64,000 bases of DNA, from NCBI GenBank assembly GCA_019636385.1, contig JAHBXT010000003.1, positions 248,001 through 312,000 on the forward strand, in the 5' to 3' direction. The position numbers were made by a program, and so were the translations under genes. The notes under the pieces were generated by a model that searched no databases, was not told the origin of the DNA, and saw nothing but the letters and a program-made list of their open reading frames with translations. The stretch comes from Pirellulaceae bacterium. Lineage in GTDB: Bacteria > Planctomycetota > Planctomycetia > Pirellulales > Pirellulaceae. Below, piece by piece: positions 41,277-49,438 of this stretch; within the stretch, counting starts at the first letter, position 1, and the number at the start of each line of letters is the position of its first letter.

Positions 41277-41316
41277 TGAAGCCAGTGATTGTTCATTTAA
41301 TTGTTCATCGTGCCTT

Positions 41317-41952
41317 ATGCCAAGAAACATCTCTTTTGCGTTGACAACAGATCAGATTCGGAATCGAACCAAGACGGTTACTCGTCGCCTGGGCTGGAAG
41401 AACCTGAAGCCTGGCCAGATTCTCAATGCGTGCGTCAAGTGCATGGGCTTGAAGCCTAGCGAAAAGATCGAACGTCTAGGGCAGATTCGCGTCACCAGCG
41501 TCACTCAGGAATCGCTGCGAGTCTTGTGCGACGACCGCACGTATGGACGCAATGAGGCGAAGCGAGAGGGGTTCCCGCAGATGCGAGGGCATGAATTTGC
41601 TCTGATGTTTTGCCAACACATGGGCGGCGATTTGGATCAGGTGGTAACGCGAATCGAGTTCGAGTACGTCATGCGAACACCCGCGATCAGCGGGCATGAA
41701 AGGAAATGTATGACTACAGAAGAAGCGCAATCGAGTGCTCCGGCTGCATCGCGCTGTTATGCGGACGATGTTCAGATTGAGGAATGGTGGGCAGTCGAAA
41801 GAGACGGTTTTGTTTTGAAGTGGTCACCGCGTGAACTGTGGCTCAGATGTGGCGACAAGACAATGGTAATTTGTGAATGGCCCACATACGGAGAAGTAAG
41901 AAACGCAATACTTGGCCTCGGGTGGCAGTTGCCTGCCCATTGGTCCGCATAA
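41317..41952 (+). CDS. Phage ASCH-domain protein
   Basis: 211 residues. MPRNISFALTTDQIRNRTKT, then VTRRLGW and LKPGQILNACVKCMGLK match phage ASCH-superfamily proteins, which bind RNA or act on nucleotides. A middle segment (HEFALMFCQHMGGDLDQVV, RIEFEYV) completes the usual domain. The C-terminal 70 residues (VQIEEWWAVERDGFVLKW) are a beta-rich extension. Function in phage not established. Confidence 0.7.
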   Translation: MPRNISFALTTDQIRNRTKTVTRRLGWKNLKPGQILNACVKCMGLKPSEKIERLGQIRVTSVTQESLRVLCDDRTYGRNEAKREGFPQMRGHEFALMFCQHMGGDLDQVVTRIEFEYVMRTPAISGHERKCMTTEEAQSSAPAASRCYADDVQIEEWWAVERDGFVLKWSPRELWLRCGDKTMVICEWPTYGEVRNAILGLGWQLPAHWSA

Positions 41953-41989
41953 CGTTCACATTCACGCGGTTGCGTGAGAAAGATTAACC

Positions 41990-42571
41990 ATGTCGAAAGA
42001 ACCTGATACGCAACTCGCGTACAAGGTGTTGTTAGACCGCACCCGGTTTGATCTTGAAGCGGCACAGACCGCAGCGGATCAATGGGGATTCAATTGCGGT
42101 CCAGGTGCATTGTGCGCGGTACTAGCAAAAACACCGGACGAATTGCGTCCGCATCTTCGAGACTTCGAGTCGAAGGGATACACAAGCCCATCAATGATGG
42201 CAGACATTTTGCGAGGTGTCGGCGCTACGTGGCGTCGAGTTTGGGAGGCGAAGGCCGATTGCACTCGCGATGCGTTGGCAATGCCGATCTTCCCGCAGTT
42301 CGGGTTGGTTCGGATTCAGTGGGATGGTTCGTGGTGCAACGCGGGTGTTCCAGTGCCAGCAAGATACCGCAAGTCGCATTGGATCGCGTATGCGTCAGCC
42401 GGATACACCGGAAGTGATGAGATGGCGTTCGACATCAACGCAATGTGCGTGGGTGGTTGGATCACGTTTCGCGAGTGGTCGTTGCAACTCGCACCGTGGT
42501 TGATTCGCGAGTGCGTCAAAGGTGGCAACGGCAAATGGTGGCCGACACACAGTTGGGAAGTGTCGGTCTAA
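41990..42571 (+). CDS. Papain-like/C39-like cysteine peptidase candidate
   Basis: 193 residues. The sequence WGFNCGPGALCAVL contains a nucleophile-like Cys before a helix, as in C39/papain-like folds; RKSHWIAY offers a His, and MAFDINAMCVGGW an acidic or Asn residue. The order Cys, His, Asp/Asn is right. I know related uncharacterised phage proteins. Catalysis is not proven; it could be an inactive fold. Confidence 0.5.
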   Translation: MSKEPDTQLAYKVLLDRTRFDLEAAQTAADQWGFNCGPGALCAVLAKTPDELRPHLRDFESKGYTSPSMMADILRGVGATWRRVWEAKADCTRDALAMPIFPQFGLVRIQWDGSWCNAGVPVPARYRKSHWIAYASAGYTGSDEMAFDINAMCVGGWITFREWSLQLAPWLIRECVKGGNGKWWPTHSWEVSV

Positions 42572-42661
42572 CGCTTTGATTGTCCGAGTTGTGGCGGGTG
42601 ACTCGGACCAAATGAAAACACCTTATTCGCGAGTCGGACCAATTCATTGTTAGCACGTGAA

Positions 42662-43093
42662 ATGATTAGTGACACCATCCAACGCGACAAGAGCAACTAT
42701 CCAGGCGGAAAGTCTGGAGCGGGCATCTTCCAGCGGTTGATCAACTTGATTCCGCGTCACCGGATCCTGATCGTTCCATTTGCAGGGCATTGCGGGGTGG
42801 TTAGAAACATCAAACCAGCAGAACACACAATCGTCATTGATCAAAACGCTTCCGTTTGCCAATGGTGGGCGGATTGGAGTCGCACAAAACGGGAAGGAGT
42901 TGACGTTGGCACGCCTAGAATTGTAAACGAAGGAATCGACGTTGAAAAACCGAAAGGCCAGCCAACGCCGGTTCACCACTTTTATATCGCTTCTTCACTG
43001 TTTCTCGAATTGTGGGGACTTGATGAGAGTCTTCTTGATGCGTCGCGACGACATATCGCCCGATTCCAAGGCCATGAATTCATTCTTGAATAG
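42662..43093 (+). CDS. Truncated Dam-type (D12) methylase at the prophage boundary
   Basis: 143 residues from ATG 42662. YPGGKSGAGIFQRLINLIP then VPFAGHCGVVRNI and TIVIDQNASVCQWWADW are the start of a D12 methylase, but the DPPY-type motif and the second half are missing. After about residue 85 the sequence diverges (from TKREGVDV), then ends at 43093. The last 100 bases overlap the end of a host gene on the other strand. The gene therefore looks cut near 42.9-43.0 kb, possibly where prophage meets host. A naturally short paralogue is less likely. Confidence 0.55.
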   Translation: MISDTIQRDKSNYPGGKSGAGIFQRLINLIPRHRILIVPFAGHCGVVRNIKPAEHTIVIDQNASVCQWWADWSRTKREGVDVGTPRIVNEGIDVEKPKGQPTPVHHFYIASSLFLELWGLDESLLDASRRHIARFQGHEFILE

Positions 43094-43660
43094 CTGCTGA
43101 TTTGCGTCGTATCTTCGAAAAACAAAATGCGTGCCATATCGGCCAACACAGACGAAGTCCGTTTCTTCTAAGTTGTAAAACGCGACCTGCTTACGTGCGT
43201 CGTGATATCCCGCGAGATAGCCTATTCCCAGGAAAGCGGGGAGGCACAGCACAAACAAGATGTACTGTTTAGGGCCAACGAATTGCCGAATAATCTCGTA
43301 AGCGTCTGGAGGCTCGGATTGCTGATATGATTCCTCGATTTGGGTTGCGACAGGTTTGCCCGTTCGTTTGATAAAGCGCTCTATAATTATCGGAAACAAG
43401 AACATCGCCGACTCCAGATACAGAACTACAAGTGCGACCAGCCAGACCAGCGACCATGAAAATCCGAAACCAAGGAACAGAATGACAACTGCGATCACCA
43501 AAGCCAATTGCGTAATTCCGATTCGTTTCCAAAAAGGGTGTTTGTCAGAAATCAATTGAATCCCAATCATTACGGGCAAATTGACCCAGAAGACGGAAAG
43601 CCCCATAAATAGGAAAATCCCAACCGCCGCAGTTAGACCAGATGCGAGCGTGACATCAAC
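42995..43660 (-). pseudogene. 3' part of an IS-interrupted host membrane-protein gene
   Basis: About 221 residues downstream of the IS481 element. It starts VDVTLASGLTAAVGIFL and contains four or so hydrophobic segments (LALVIAVVILFLGFGF, LVWLVALVVLYLESAMF, YILFVLCLPAFLGIGYL) and a hydrophilic C-terminus (FVFRRYDANQQLFKNEFMAL). The apparent N-terminal extension from 43690 reads through the IS end and is artefactual. Together with 44910-45173 it would make an in-frame gene downstream of the YcjX-like NTPase gene. Function unknown; the place in the operon equals that of YcjF-like membrane proteins, but the sequence does not show it. Confidence 0.7.
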
Positions 43661-43699
43661 TGTAGTAGCCAGTATTTGATCTGACGACAATTGCCCAGA

Positions 43700-44752
43700 T
43701 TACGCACTGGGCTGTAAGAGTTGGTCGAGCATTTTTTGATCAGCCAACTGCTTAGAATCTTTGAAAGTTTGCATCGGAGTTTTTCCGAAGCAGTAGCGTC
43801 CGCTGTGAGGACGTTCTTCGTTGTAGTGCTGTAACCATTGATCGACATCCTGTTGCAATTGCTCGATCGATTCGTAGAGTTTTTTGCGAAAGGCAATCTG
43901 ATAAAACTCTTGCAAAATCGTCTTGTGAAAACGCTCGCAGATACCATTGGTTTGCGGGCTCTTAGCTTTAGTTTTCGTGTGGTCGATATTCTCTAAAGCT
44001 AAGTACAACTCGTACTCGTGATGTTCACGCGCCCCGCAGTACTCAGTACCACGATCGGTGAGAACACGCAGCACGCGTACTTCTTCCTGCTCAAAGAATG
44101 GAATCACCTGATCATTGAGCATGTCGGCAGCTACGAGTGCGTTCTTGCGATCATAGAGTTTTGCAAACGCGACCCGCGTGTAGGTATCGATGACGGTCTG
44201 CTGGTAGATTCGTCCAACACCCTTAATCGTTCCCACGTAGAAGGTGTCTTGAGCGACCAGGTATCCAGGATGCTCGCTTTCGATTTGACCATGCGCCTCC
44301 TTTTCCTGCTTGGCTTTCTCAAGAGCAACGACTTGCTCTTCGGTAAGCACGCCACCCTCCTGAGCGATCTTGGCTTCGAGTGCTGTCAAGCGTTTCTTGA
44401 AAGTCTCCAAGTCATGTCGCAGCCAGATACTGCGGACTCCGCCAGGCGATAGCAGAATGCCCTGCTTCTTGAGTTCGTTGCTGACACGCACTTGGCCATA
44501 GGCTGGCAGCTCAAAGGCCATCTTCAGCACGGCCTGTTCAACTTCAGGAGCCACGCGATTCTTCAGCACGGGCTTCTTCTTAGAGATCTCCTTGAGAGCT
44601 TCCTCGCCGCCGCTTTCGTAGAGCTGCTTGAAGCGATAGAAACTATCTCTGGAGTAACCGAACACCTTGCAAGCCTCGGAGACATTCCCGAGCTTCTCAG
44701 CCAGCTTAAGCATGCCGAGTTTGTTTTCAATGATCTTACGTTCGTTAGTCAT
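43700..44752 (-). CDS. IS481-family transposase (DDE type)
   Basis: 350 residues from ATG 44752 (MTNERKIIENKLGMLKLAEK), with in-frame sequence upstream that is not favoured. A helix-turn-helix domain is followed by an IS3/IS481-type rve catalytic core: D in VAQDTFYVG, D in VLTDRGTEYCG, and E in NGICERFHKTIL, the DDE triad spaced as in this group. It performs cut-and-paste movement. The reading frame is intact, so the element may still be active. Confidence 0.9.
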   Translation of the reverse strand: MTNERKIIENKLGMLKLAEKLGNVSEACKVFGYSRDSFYRFKQLYESGGEEALKEISKKKPVLKNRVAPEVEQAVLKMAFELPAYGQVRVSNELKKQGILLSPGGVRSIWLRHDLETFKKRLTALEAKIAQEGGVLTEEQVVALEKAKQEKEAHGQIESEHPGYLVAQDTFYVGTIKGVGRIYQQTVIDTYTRVAFAKLYDRKNALVAADMLNDQVIPFFEQEEVRVLRVLTDRGTEYCGAREHHEYELYLALENIDHTKTKAKSPQTNGICERFHKTILQEFYQIAFRKKLYESIEQLQQDVDQWLQHYNEERPHSGRYCFGKTPMQTFKDSKQLADQKMLDQLLQPSA

Positions 44753-44800
44753 CTGACACTCCTTGTCCCTTTGTAGAGGGAGCCTATGTGAGGCTCGCGC

Positions 44801-44857
44801 GCCGGCTGCTAGCATTCGTTTCGTTGCTGCGCAACTGCACTACTGCTAGCAACCGGC
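44801..44857. repeat. Hairpin upstream of the transposase
   Basis: GCCGG, C, TGCTAGCA (44801-44814) pairs with TGCTAGCA, A, CCGGC (44844-44857), a 13-bp stem with one mismatch. It lies in the 5' leader of the transposase gene and could block read-through transcription or reduce translation, as in several IS elements. Confidence 0.6.
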
Positions 44858-44909
44858 ATACACTAACCTCTTTCCTTGGTTAATGTCAGATCAAGTTTTA
44901 ACTATTACA

Positions 44910-45173
44910 ACTTAGCCCATTGCTGTCCTGTTCCTCGTATTCGTCCCCAGCATCTTCAAATTTCTCAAACACTGGTTGCACCAACGAATTAACTTTACGC
45001 TCCTGCAACGGTCGTTGGCTAGGGACGCCAGCACGTTCGTCATCGCCGAGTTTCTTTGCTGAATTCCGTCCGGTCTCCTCGTCTTGGGAATCCGATATGA
45101 TCTTCGTGTGCTTATTCGGCCTTTGAAGCGGAACGCCTGCATCTAGTTCGTTGTGTTCATTCAATCCACTCAC
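44910..45173 (-). pseudogene. 5' part of the IS-interrupted host membrane-protein gene
   Basis: About 88 residues from a GTG at 45173: SGLNEHNELDAGVPLQRP, polar and acidic, up to EYEEQDSNGLS. The apparent last residues CNS and the stop codon belong to the IS end. Continuing at GTT 43660 restores one open frame with VDVTLASG, so the original product was about 309 residues with a polar N-terminal region and a multispanning C-terminal half. It follows the YcjX-like gene without a gap. Confidence 0.65.
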
Positions 45174-46523
45174 CTACACCTGAGATTTCATCAAGAAGTC
45201 GATGATGTGGTCCATCCCAAGGTGATCCGGTGCCAAGGCAGCGTTCTCGGGAAACAAAGGAGCTACATCAGGAAAAACGAATTCACCCTGATTCCATTTT
45301 CCGGGCCAACGTGAGGGTAATCCAGATACCGCATACTCGACCGGTCCATCATCACCGAGCAAATTACCTCGAAGGGTTCCGTTAGCCTGACTGAAGGTAG
45401 ATTTTACTGCTGCGCAGGCGAAGTAACGACAGTCGAGATTGTTTGTTCGCTGTCTTTGTCGCTCGACAATTCCTTCAGACATGTCCCTTGCAAGATCCAC
45501 CAGTTTGTCTCGCTGGCTGTCATGAACTTTGTCAGCCTTTGTAGCAACCATTGCAATCTTCGAGATTCCACGACGACCAATCCTGCCCCCCAGACTCATT
45601 CGAAGAAGGTCGAGGCTAGTCCCAAGCAGCCCTTTTCCGGGTGAGAGGATTTCAAAAAGAAGCTCCAGCAAAGCTCGGTTTCCGTTGTACATCCCGGTAT
45701 TGGCTGCCAACAAGGTTGTTACATCGAGCAGGACCACCATCTCGTTACAGCGTGAAAGGGACTTAACCAGCGGTGCCGCCAATTTCTTCCGGTAATCGGC
45801 GTATCTATTCGCAAAAATCTTCGATAGCTCAGGGTTTGATTGGCGAATGGACTGTGGCAAGGGGGCGAATTGCAAATCAGCCGAAAGCCCGCAAAACGCT
45901 GAAGAGTGGTCACCTCCCATAATGGACGTGCCATTGAATTGCCCCTCCGCAGTGAGAAGAAATGTGGACGGGGAAATGATAGGTCGAAATGATCGATAAA
46001 GTTTGGCTAGAAGTTCACGGTAGGACGCAACTACAGATTCCTCAGTCGCCGAAAGATCTGACGCCAGTTGTTGGTAAGTCTGAGCAGCGTCCCGGTAATG
46101 ACTATCTTGAAATACCTTCTGGAGAAGTCTGTCAGACCACTGGTCAAAAGATAACTTGGCAATTGCAATGTCGGAAAGTCTTTCGCCGGGGATGTCCACA
46201 AGAGACAACTCACCTTTGATCCAGCCCCAATCACTTCTAAAAAAAGTACAGCGATACTGAAAAGTGGCCTTGGTTTTGGTGGGCCACCGCCCATTGTTCC
46301 CGTACCGAAATACCTGGTATGGGAAACGTGCAAAACCATTCTGCGTCGGCAATTCCTCATCAAACGTGATCTTTATGCTTCCATCGCCGATTTTTAGTTC
46401 ATCGCGACGATGGTGCATCAAGTGATTGATTAGAGACGTAATGAAAACTGTCTTTCCAGACCGATAAAGCCCAACCACGGCAATGTTGTGCTTGCTTGAA
46501 AAGATCTTTGGAGGACGCATCAT
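45174..46523 (-). CDS. YcjX-like P-loop NTPase
   Basis: 449 residues from ATG 46523 (MMRPPKIFSSKHNIAVVGLY), the first start downstream of the lipoprotein gene that overlaps the longer frame. A Walker A motif VGLYRSGKTVF is followed by SLVDIPGERLSD (G3-like) and a segment AMVATKADKV resembling a G4 motif TKxD. These and the length fit the YcjX/DUF463 family, dynamin-like or GTPase-type proteins that function with an adjacent membrane protein. The substrate is unknown. It sits between a lipoprotein gene and an IS-broken membrane-protein gene. Confidence 0.75.
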   Translation of the reverse strand: MMRPPKIFSSKHNIAVVGLYRSGKTVFITSLINHLMHHRRDELKIGDGSIKITFDEELPTQNGFARFPYQVFRYGNNGRWPTKTKATFQYRCTFFRSDWGWIKGELSLVDIPGERLSDIAIAKLSFDQWSDRLLQKVFQDSHYRDAAQTYQQLASDLSATEESVVASYRELLAKLYRSFRPIISPSTFLLTAEGQFNGTSIMGGDHSSAFCGLSADLQFAPLPQSIRQSNPELSKIFANRYADYRKKLAAPLVKSLSRCNEMVVLLDVTTLLAANTGMYNGNRALLELLFEILSPGKGLLGTSLDLLRMSLGGRIGRRGISKIAMVATKADKVHDSQRDKLVDLARDMSEGIVERQRQRTNNLDCRYFACAAVKSTFSQANGTLRGNLLGDDGPVEYAVSGLPSRWPGKWNQGEFVFPDVAPLFPENAALAPDHLGMDHIIDFLMKSQV

Positions 46524-46530
46524 TTGCTCG

Positions 46531-46692
46531 CTAGTTTGGATCAGGAAGTGGCGGAAGGTCCAAGCCACCGTCCTGATTACTTGCCGGTTTCGTTTCATGC
46601 TCGATTGTTGTTAATTCCTCCTTGGATGACCCGCAACCCACTACGACGACGCAGCAGGCTGTGAGGACAACGCTGCATAACCACTTAGTCAT
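46531..46692 (-). CDS. Small lipoprotein
   Basis: 53 residues: MTKWLCSVVLTACCVVVVGC, with a lipobox V-V-G-C and then a polar Ser/Lys/Glu/Pro tail ending DLPPLPDPN. Its start codon overlaps the stop of the upstream nuclease-like gene (ATGA) and its stop lies just before the likely start of the YcjX-like gene. It would be anchored to a membrane. This gene is too short for many gene finders and overlaps an artefactual frame of its neighbour. Confidence 0.7.
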   Translation of the reverse strand: MTKWLCSVVLTACCVVVVGCGSSKEELTTIEHETKPASNQDGGLDLPPLPDPN

Positions 46693-47918
46693 TTGCCAAT
46701 CCCATTATCGTTAAGCCAACTCACTTCGAATTTTTCCCTAACTGAACCGTCTATGGATTCATACCACGCTGTTGCTCCATAGTTTGCCAACGCTGAGCCT
46801 CCTAAATAGCCACCGATCCCACCAACGACTCCTCCTGTGAATGCTCCGACCGGTACGGTGGCCCAAGCAATAGGGCCACCAAGGGTACCAATCCATGCCC
46901 CAGCAACCATTCCCATCTTCGCTCCCGCTAATGTTCCTATCATGCCTCCAACCGTTGAAGCCAATTGAATATTCCGCTGTCGCACTGAGATCGTTCCGTT
47001 TCGGTAGGCGTATTGGACATCAAATATTTCTTTGGCGCCCATTACTAAAACAATGAATACTGCACCACGCCCTGCTGATCGCTTTAAAATCGTGGATGCA
47101 AATTGACTCCTTGACTGCCTCAGGACGGCAGAGCTTGCTGCCCTTACCGAGCTAATATTCCTGCTGGAGTTTGAAACGATTGTCCTACGACTCTGTTGAG
47201 CAGCAGTCTTTCCAAGATAATCAGTCATTCCTGTAGCTCGGATCTGATCAAACTGGGCAAGCGTTCGAGTAGCCCAGTATCGTGCTGTCGTTGACCCCGC
47301 CTTTGCTTGGATATTCTTCAGAAGTCGCTCAATGGACTGTCCGTAACTCATAGTTCGTCCGTCGGCAGTGTACCCGGTCAGTCTGCCCGATTTTGAGTTG
47401 ACGTGTATGACTTCGCCCATGGATTCAATCGGAACATCCGCAGCCTTGCGAAATCGGCTGATGGCTAGTGCCAGTGATCTAAGTGCTGGATCGCCAGAAT
47501 TTCGCATGATGCGGAGGTTAGCAGCCAACCAACGACGAGACATTTGCCTCCCACCGTACCGTGAATGTCCGAGTTTAGGCCTGGACGAGCGAGTCGTTTT
47601 TACCTCGACAAATTTGACATCCTTAATTTGTCCAGTTGGGCTTCTTTTTACGGCAATTCGGTCGATCCCATTATTGCTACCGTGCTTGACTTCATGAATC
47701 TCGTTAAAGCCACGAAGTCTCAGGACTTGATCAGAAAAATTCTCCCCCCATGCTCCAACGCTGGTCCGCCAAGTACCTGAAGATCGTGATGTTATCGGAT
47801 GCGATACGGGATGGTCCACAAGTGGGCCAGCTTCAAATACACTTCCCTGAGCTAGAAGAATAGCGGGCGATATGGCGGCAACAGCGTAAAGCAAGAGCAT
47901 CGGTAGCACTCGTTGCAT
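46689..47918 (-). CDS. Secreted PD-(D/E)XK nuclease-like protein with glycine-zipper tail
   Basis: 409 residues from ATG 47918 (MQRVLPMLLLYAVAAISPAI), a signal peptide; the longer open frame upstream overlaps the coiled-coil gene. The nuclease core is GIDRIAVKRSPTGQIKDVKF (D86), then VEVKTT (E105, K107), preceded by an acidic residue in WGENF (E59), i.e. the PD-(D/E)XK pattern. A middle region of Arg/Ser-rich helices leads to a C-terminal Gly/Ala-rich glycine-zipper stretch (MVAGAWIGTLGGPIAWATVP) that can insert in membranes. This looks like a toxin or secreted effector. No recognised immunity gene sits alongside, apart from the lipoprotein. Confidence 0.65.
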   Translation of the reverse strand: MQRVLPMLLLYAVAAISPAILLAQGSVFEAGPLVDHPVSHPITSRSSGTWRTSVGAWGENFSDQVLRLRGFNEIHEVKHGSNNGIDRIAVKRSPTGQIKDVKFVEVKTTRSSRPKLGHSRYGGRQMSRRWLAANLRIMRNSGDPALRSLALAISRFRKAADVPIESMGEVIHVNSKSGRLTGYTADGRTMSYGQSIERLLKNIQAKAGSTTARYWATRTLAQFDQIRATGMTDYLGKTAAQQSRRTIVSNSSRNISSVRAASSAVLRQSRSQFASTILKRSAGRGAVFIVLVMGAKEIFDVQYAYRNGTISVRQRNIQLASTVGGMIGTLAGAKMGMVAGAWIGTLGGPIAWATVPVGAFTGGVVGGIGGYLGGSALANYGATAWYESIDGSVREKFEVSWLNDNGIGK

Positions 47919-47928
47919 AACGAGCCCC

Positions 47929-49098
47929 CTATTTGTTGGCACGTAGTATTCGTAGTCGCACTGCATTGACTTTTTCTTCTTCACTGGAAAGCTTCTCAAA
48001 GACTTTTTCCCAAAGTTCATTGTACCTTCGAAGGACATAAGGCGACAACTGCTCCTCATGGATCTCCGCAAGCCACCTTATTTTCTCTTGCGGAGTTTCT
48101 TTAACTGCCGATTCGATCTTCCGAATTCGCTCCAGAGACGCTTTGTTGTACAACCAGTTCATTTGTCTCTGTAACTCTTCGACCAACTTTTCGACGGCTT
48201 TCAGTTCGACGTTGGCGGTTGCTATTGCGGATTTCGTGTAGGGCAAAAGCTCTTGGAGAAGGTCGAAGCCACTATCGGCCATGCCGTTGAGCTTTTGCCT
48301 CATCTCCGGCGCCTGCTCACTCGTGGCTGCCTCAGCCTCTTTCATTAAAGTCGGTGCTATGTCCTTCCATTCATTTACTCTTGGCTGCAATTCGCCAAAT
48401 AGGCTTTCGATGCACTTTTGCTCAATCGAATCGATTTGCTCGTAAATGTCTTTCAACATGGCTTGGTTAAGCTCCTCTGTCTCCATTTGCTCTCCAACCG
48501 CAATTTGCAACTGAAGGTCATCAAGGAGCGATCTTGCTTGGTCAGCCGCTCGTGTTCTTATTGACGCTCCTATCGTAGGGTCTTTCCCAACTGAAATGAA
48601 CTGCATCACAGTGTCGAGAGGTCGAACAGGCACAAAAGCTGGTTCGCTTTCAATGAACTTTTGCCGAAGCTCTGAAAGACGCTTGCGGGTGGCTCCCACA
48701 TTCTGCGGTCGCTGGAAATAGACCAGAGAGTCCCCACGACCAAGCAAATCTTCTGCCATCCCCAGAGCTTCTTCGGACTTTGACGCAGATGCTTGCTCGA
48801 CGAATTGAGCAACCAAGTCGAAGAGACTTGGATCGGACGGCGCAAGCCTTGAAGCAACCAGCAGCATATCGAATGACCCAGCAAAGTCGTCGTTTTCCAG
48901 CAGGCCTCTCGCTTTCTTGAGGGCATCTGCCACATCGTTCCCGACGACTACGGACGAAGTAGTATCGGCGACCAATACTGTATTCGGTCTAGTGCACGAG
49001 TTTGCTGCAACAAGCGGCAAAAGCAACATCAAGATCGCAAGGTTCACCCAGGGTAGATATTTCTGAGCTTCCGTCATCTGTGGCGTACCTGATTCCAT
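47929..49098 (-). CDS. Envelope protein, signal-anchored helical/coiled-coil
   Basis: 389 residues from ATG 49098, placed 7 bases after a GGAGGAG Shine-Dalgarno sequence (a TTG at 49104 is rejected). The N-terminus has a hydrophobic stretch ending LLLPLVAANSC, which could be a lipoprotein or uncleaved signal anchor. The rest is long helices (LKKARGLLENDDFAGSFDML, LTEELNQAMLKDIYEQIDSI) with TPR-like periodicity in the first half and coiled-coil features after. It heads the operon and is followed by the nuclease-like gene with a small gap. Confidence 0.6.
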   Translation of the reverse strand: MESGTPQMTEAQKYLPWVNLAILMLLLPLVAANSCTRPNTVLVADTTSSVVVGNDVADALKKARGLLENDDFAGSFDMLLVASRLAPSDPSLFDLVAQFVEQASASKSEEALGMAEDLLGRGDSLVYFQRPQNVGATRKRLSELRQKFIESEPAFVPVRPLDTVMQFISVGKDPTIGASIRTRAADQARSLLDDLQLQIAVGEQMETEELNQAMLKDIYEQIDSIEQKCIESLFGELQPRVNEWKDIAPTLMKEAEAATSEQAPEMRQKLNGMADSGFDLLQELLPYTKSAIATANVELKAVEKLVEELQRQMNWLYNKASLERIRKIESAVKETPQEKIRWLAEIHEEQLSPYVLRRYNELWEKVFEKLSSEEEKVNAVRLRILRANK

Positions 49099-49104
49099 CG
49101 GCAA

Positions 49105-49438
49105 TCTCCTCCATTACCAACTTGTAATGTGACCGGAAACGAGACGAGCAGTGTATACTAGAAAAAAGGGGACGTGAATCGGGCTGAGCATGGTGCTGCT
49201 CAAGTAGTAGTCGCGGTTTACCGGAAGTATAACTGCCGTAGATACGATTGTTGTCAACAACGTTGTTGGTGCGGACCAGGACTGGTGGACTCTGGTTGAA
49301 ACTGCCTTGCTGCACAGGAGAGTGTGACCCAAGCATGAGACGCACCGAGCGCTCAGCTTGTGTGACGCGCAAGCAGTTCTAGGTCCGACAGCCCGCTCGA
49401 AGTACTGAGCCAGGCAGGTATCGTGAAAGAAGCGGTGC
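49105..49438. promoter_or_regulatory. Intergenic region upstream of the 49-43 kb operon
   Basis: 334 bases with no convincing gene. It must hold the promoter of the minus-strand operon, and the 5' leader ends in GGAGGAG for the 49098 ATG. An AT-rich box (CTAGTATACA on the minus strand, near 49,155) is a possible -10 element, but I could not pair it with a -35. On its right side is the stop of the neighbouring GYF_2 gene. Confidence 0.4.

Larger units (their letters stand above)
1..42950. mobile_element. Prophage (left end outside window; right end approximate)
   Basis: A continuous block of phage genes: late morphogenesis genes on the minus strand (1-20.8 kb), replication genes (22.6-27.4 kb, minus), and recombination, modification and immunity genes (27.7-43.0 kb, mostly plus). 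Terminase, DUF935-type portal, capsid, gp36-like connector and tail chaperone genes are all recognisable, with Mu-like structural families. I see no transposase of the Mu A type and no integrase, so the integration enzyme is probably encoded left of the window. The right end is placed at 42.9-43.0 kb because a Dam-type methylase is cut short there and a host gene stop codon lies at 42,995. The exact att site is not identified. Confidence 0.9.
43661..44909 (-). mobile_element. IS481-family insertion sequence with imperfect terminal inverted repeats
   Basis: The element is 1249 bp. Left end starts TGTAGTAG, right end (reverse complement) TGTAATAG; both are followed within 10 bases by TTGATCTGAC, giving imperfect terminal repeats of about 24 bases. 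One transposase gene fills the interior. A hairpin lies upstream of the transposase start. I see no matching target duplication of 4 bp or more: left flank ATCAAC, right flank ACTTAG. The element interrupts a host membrane-protein gene, whose halves join in frame if the IS is removed. Confidence 0.85.

Noticed and set aside
43650..43665. Target-site duplication of the IS481 element
   Set aside because: Flanks ATCAAC and ACTTAG do not match beyond two bases, so no duplication can be claimed.
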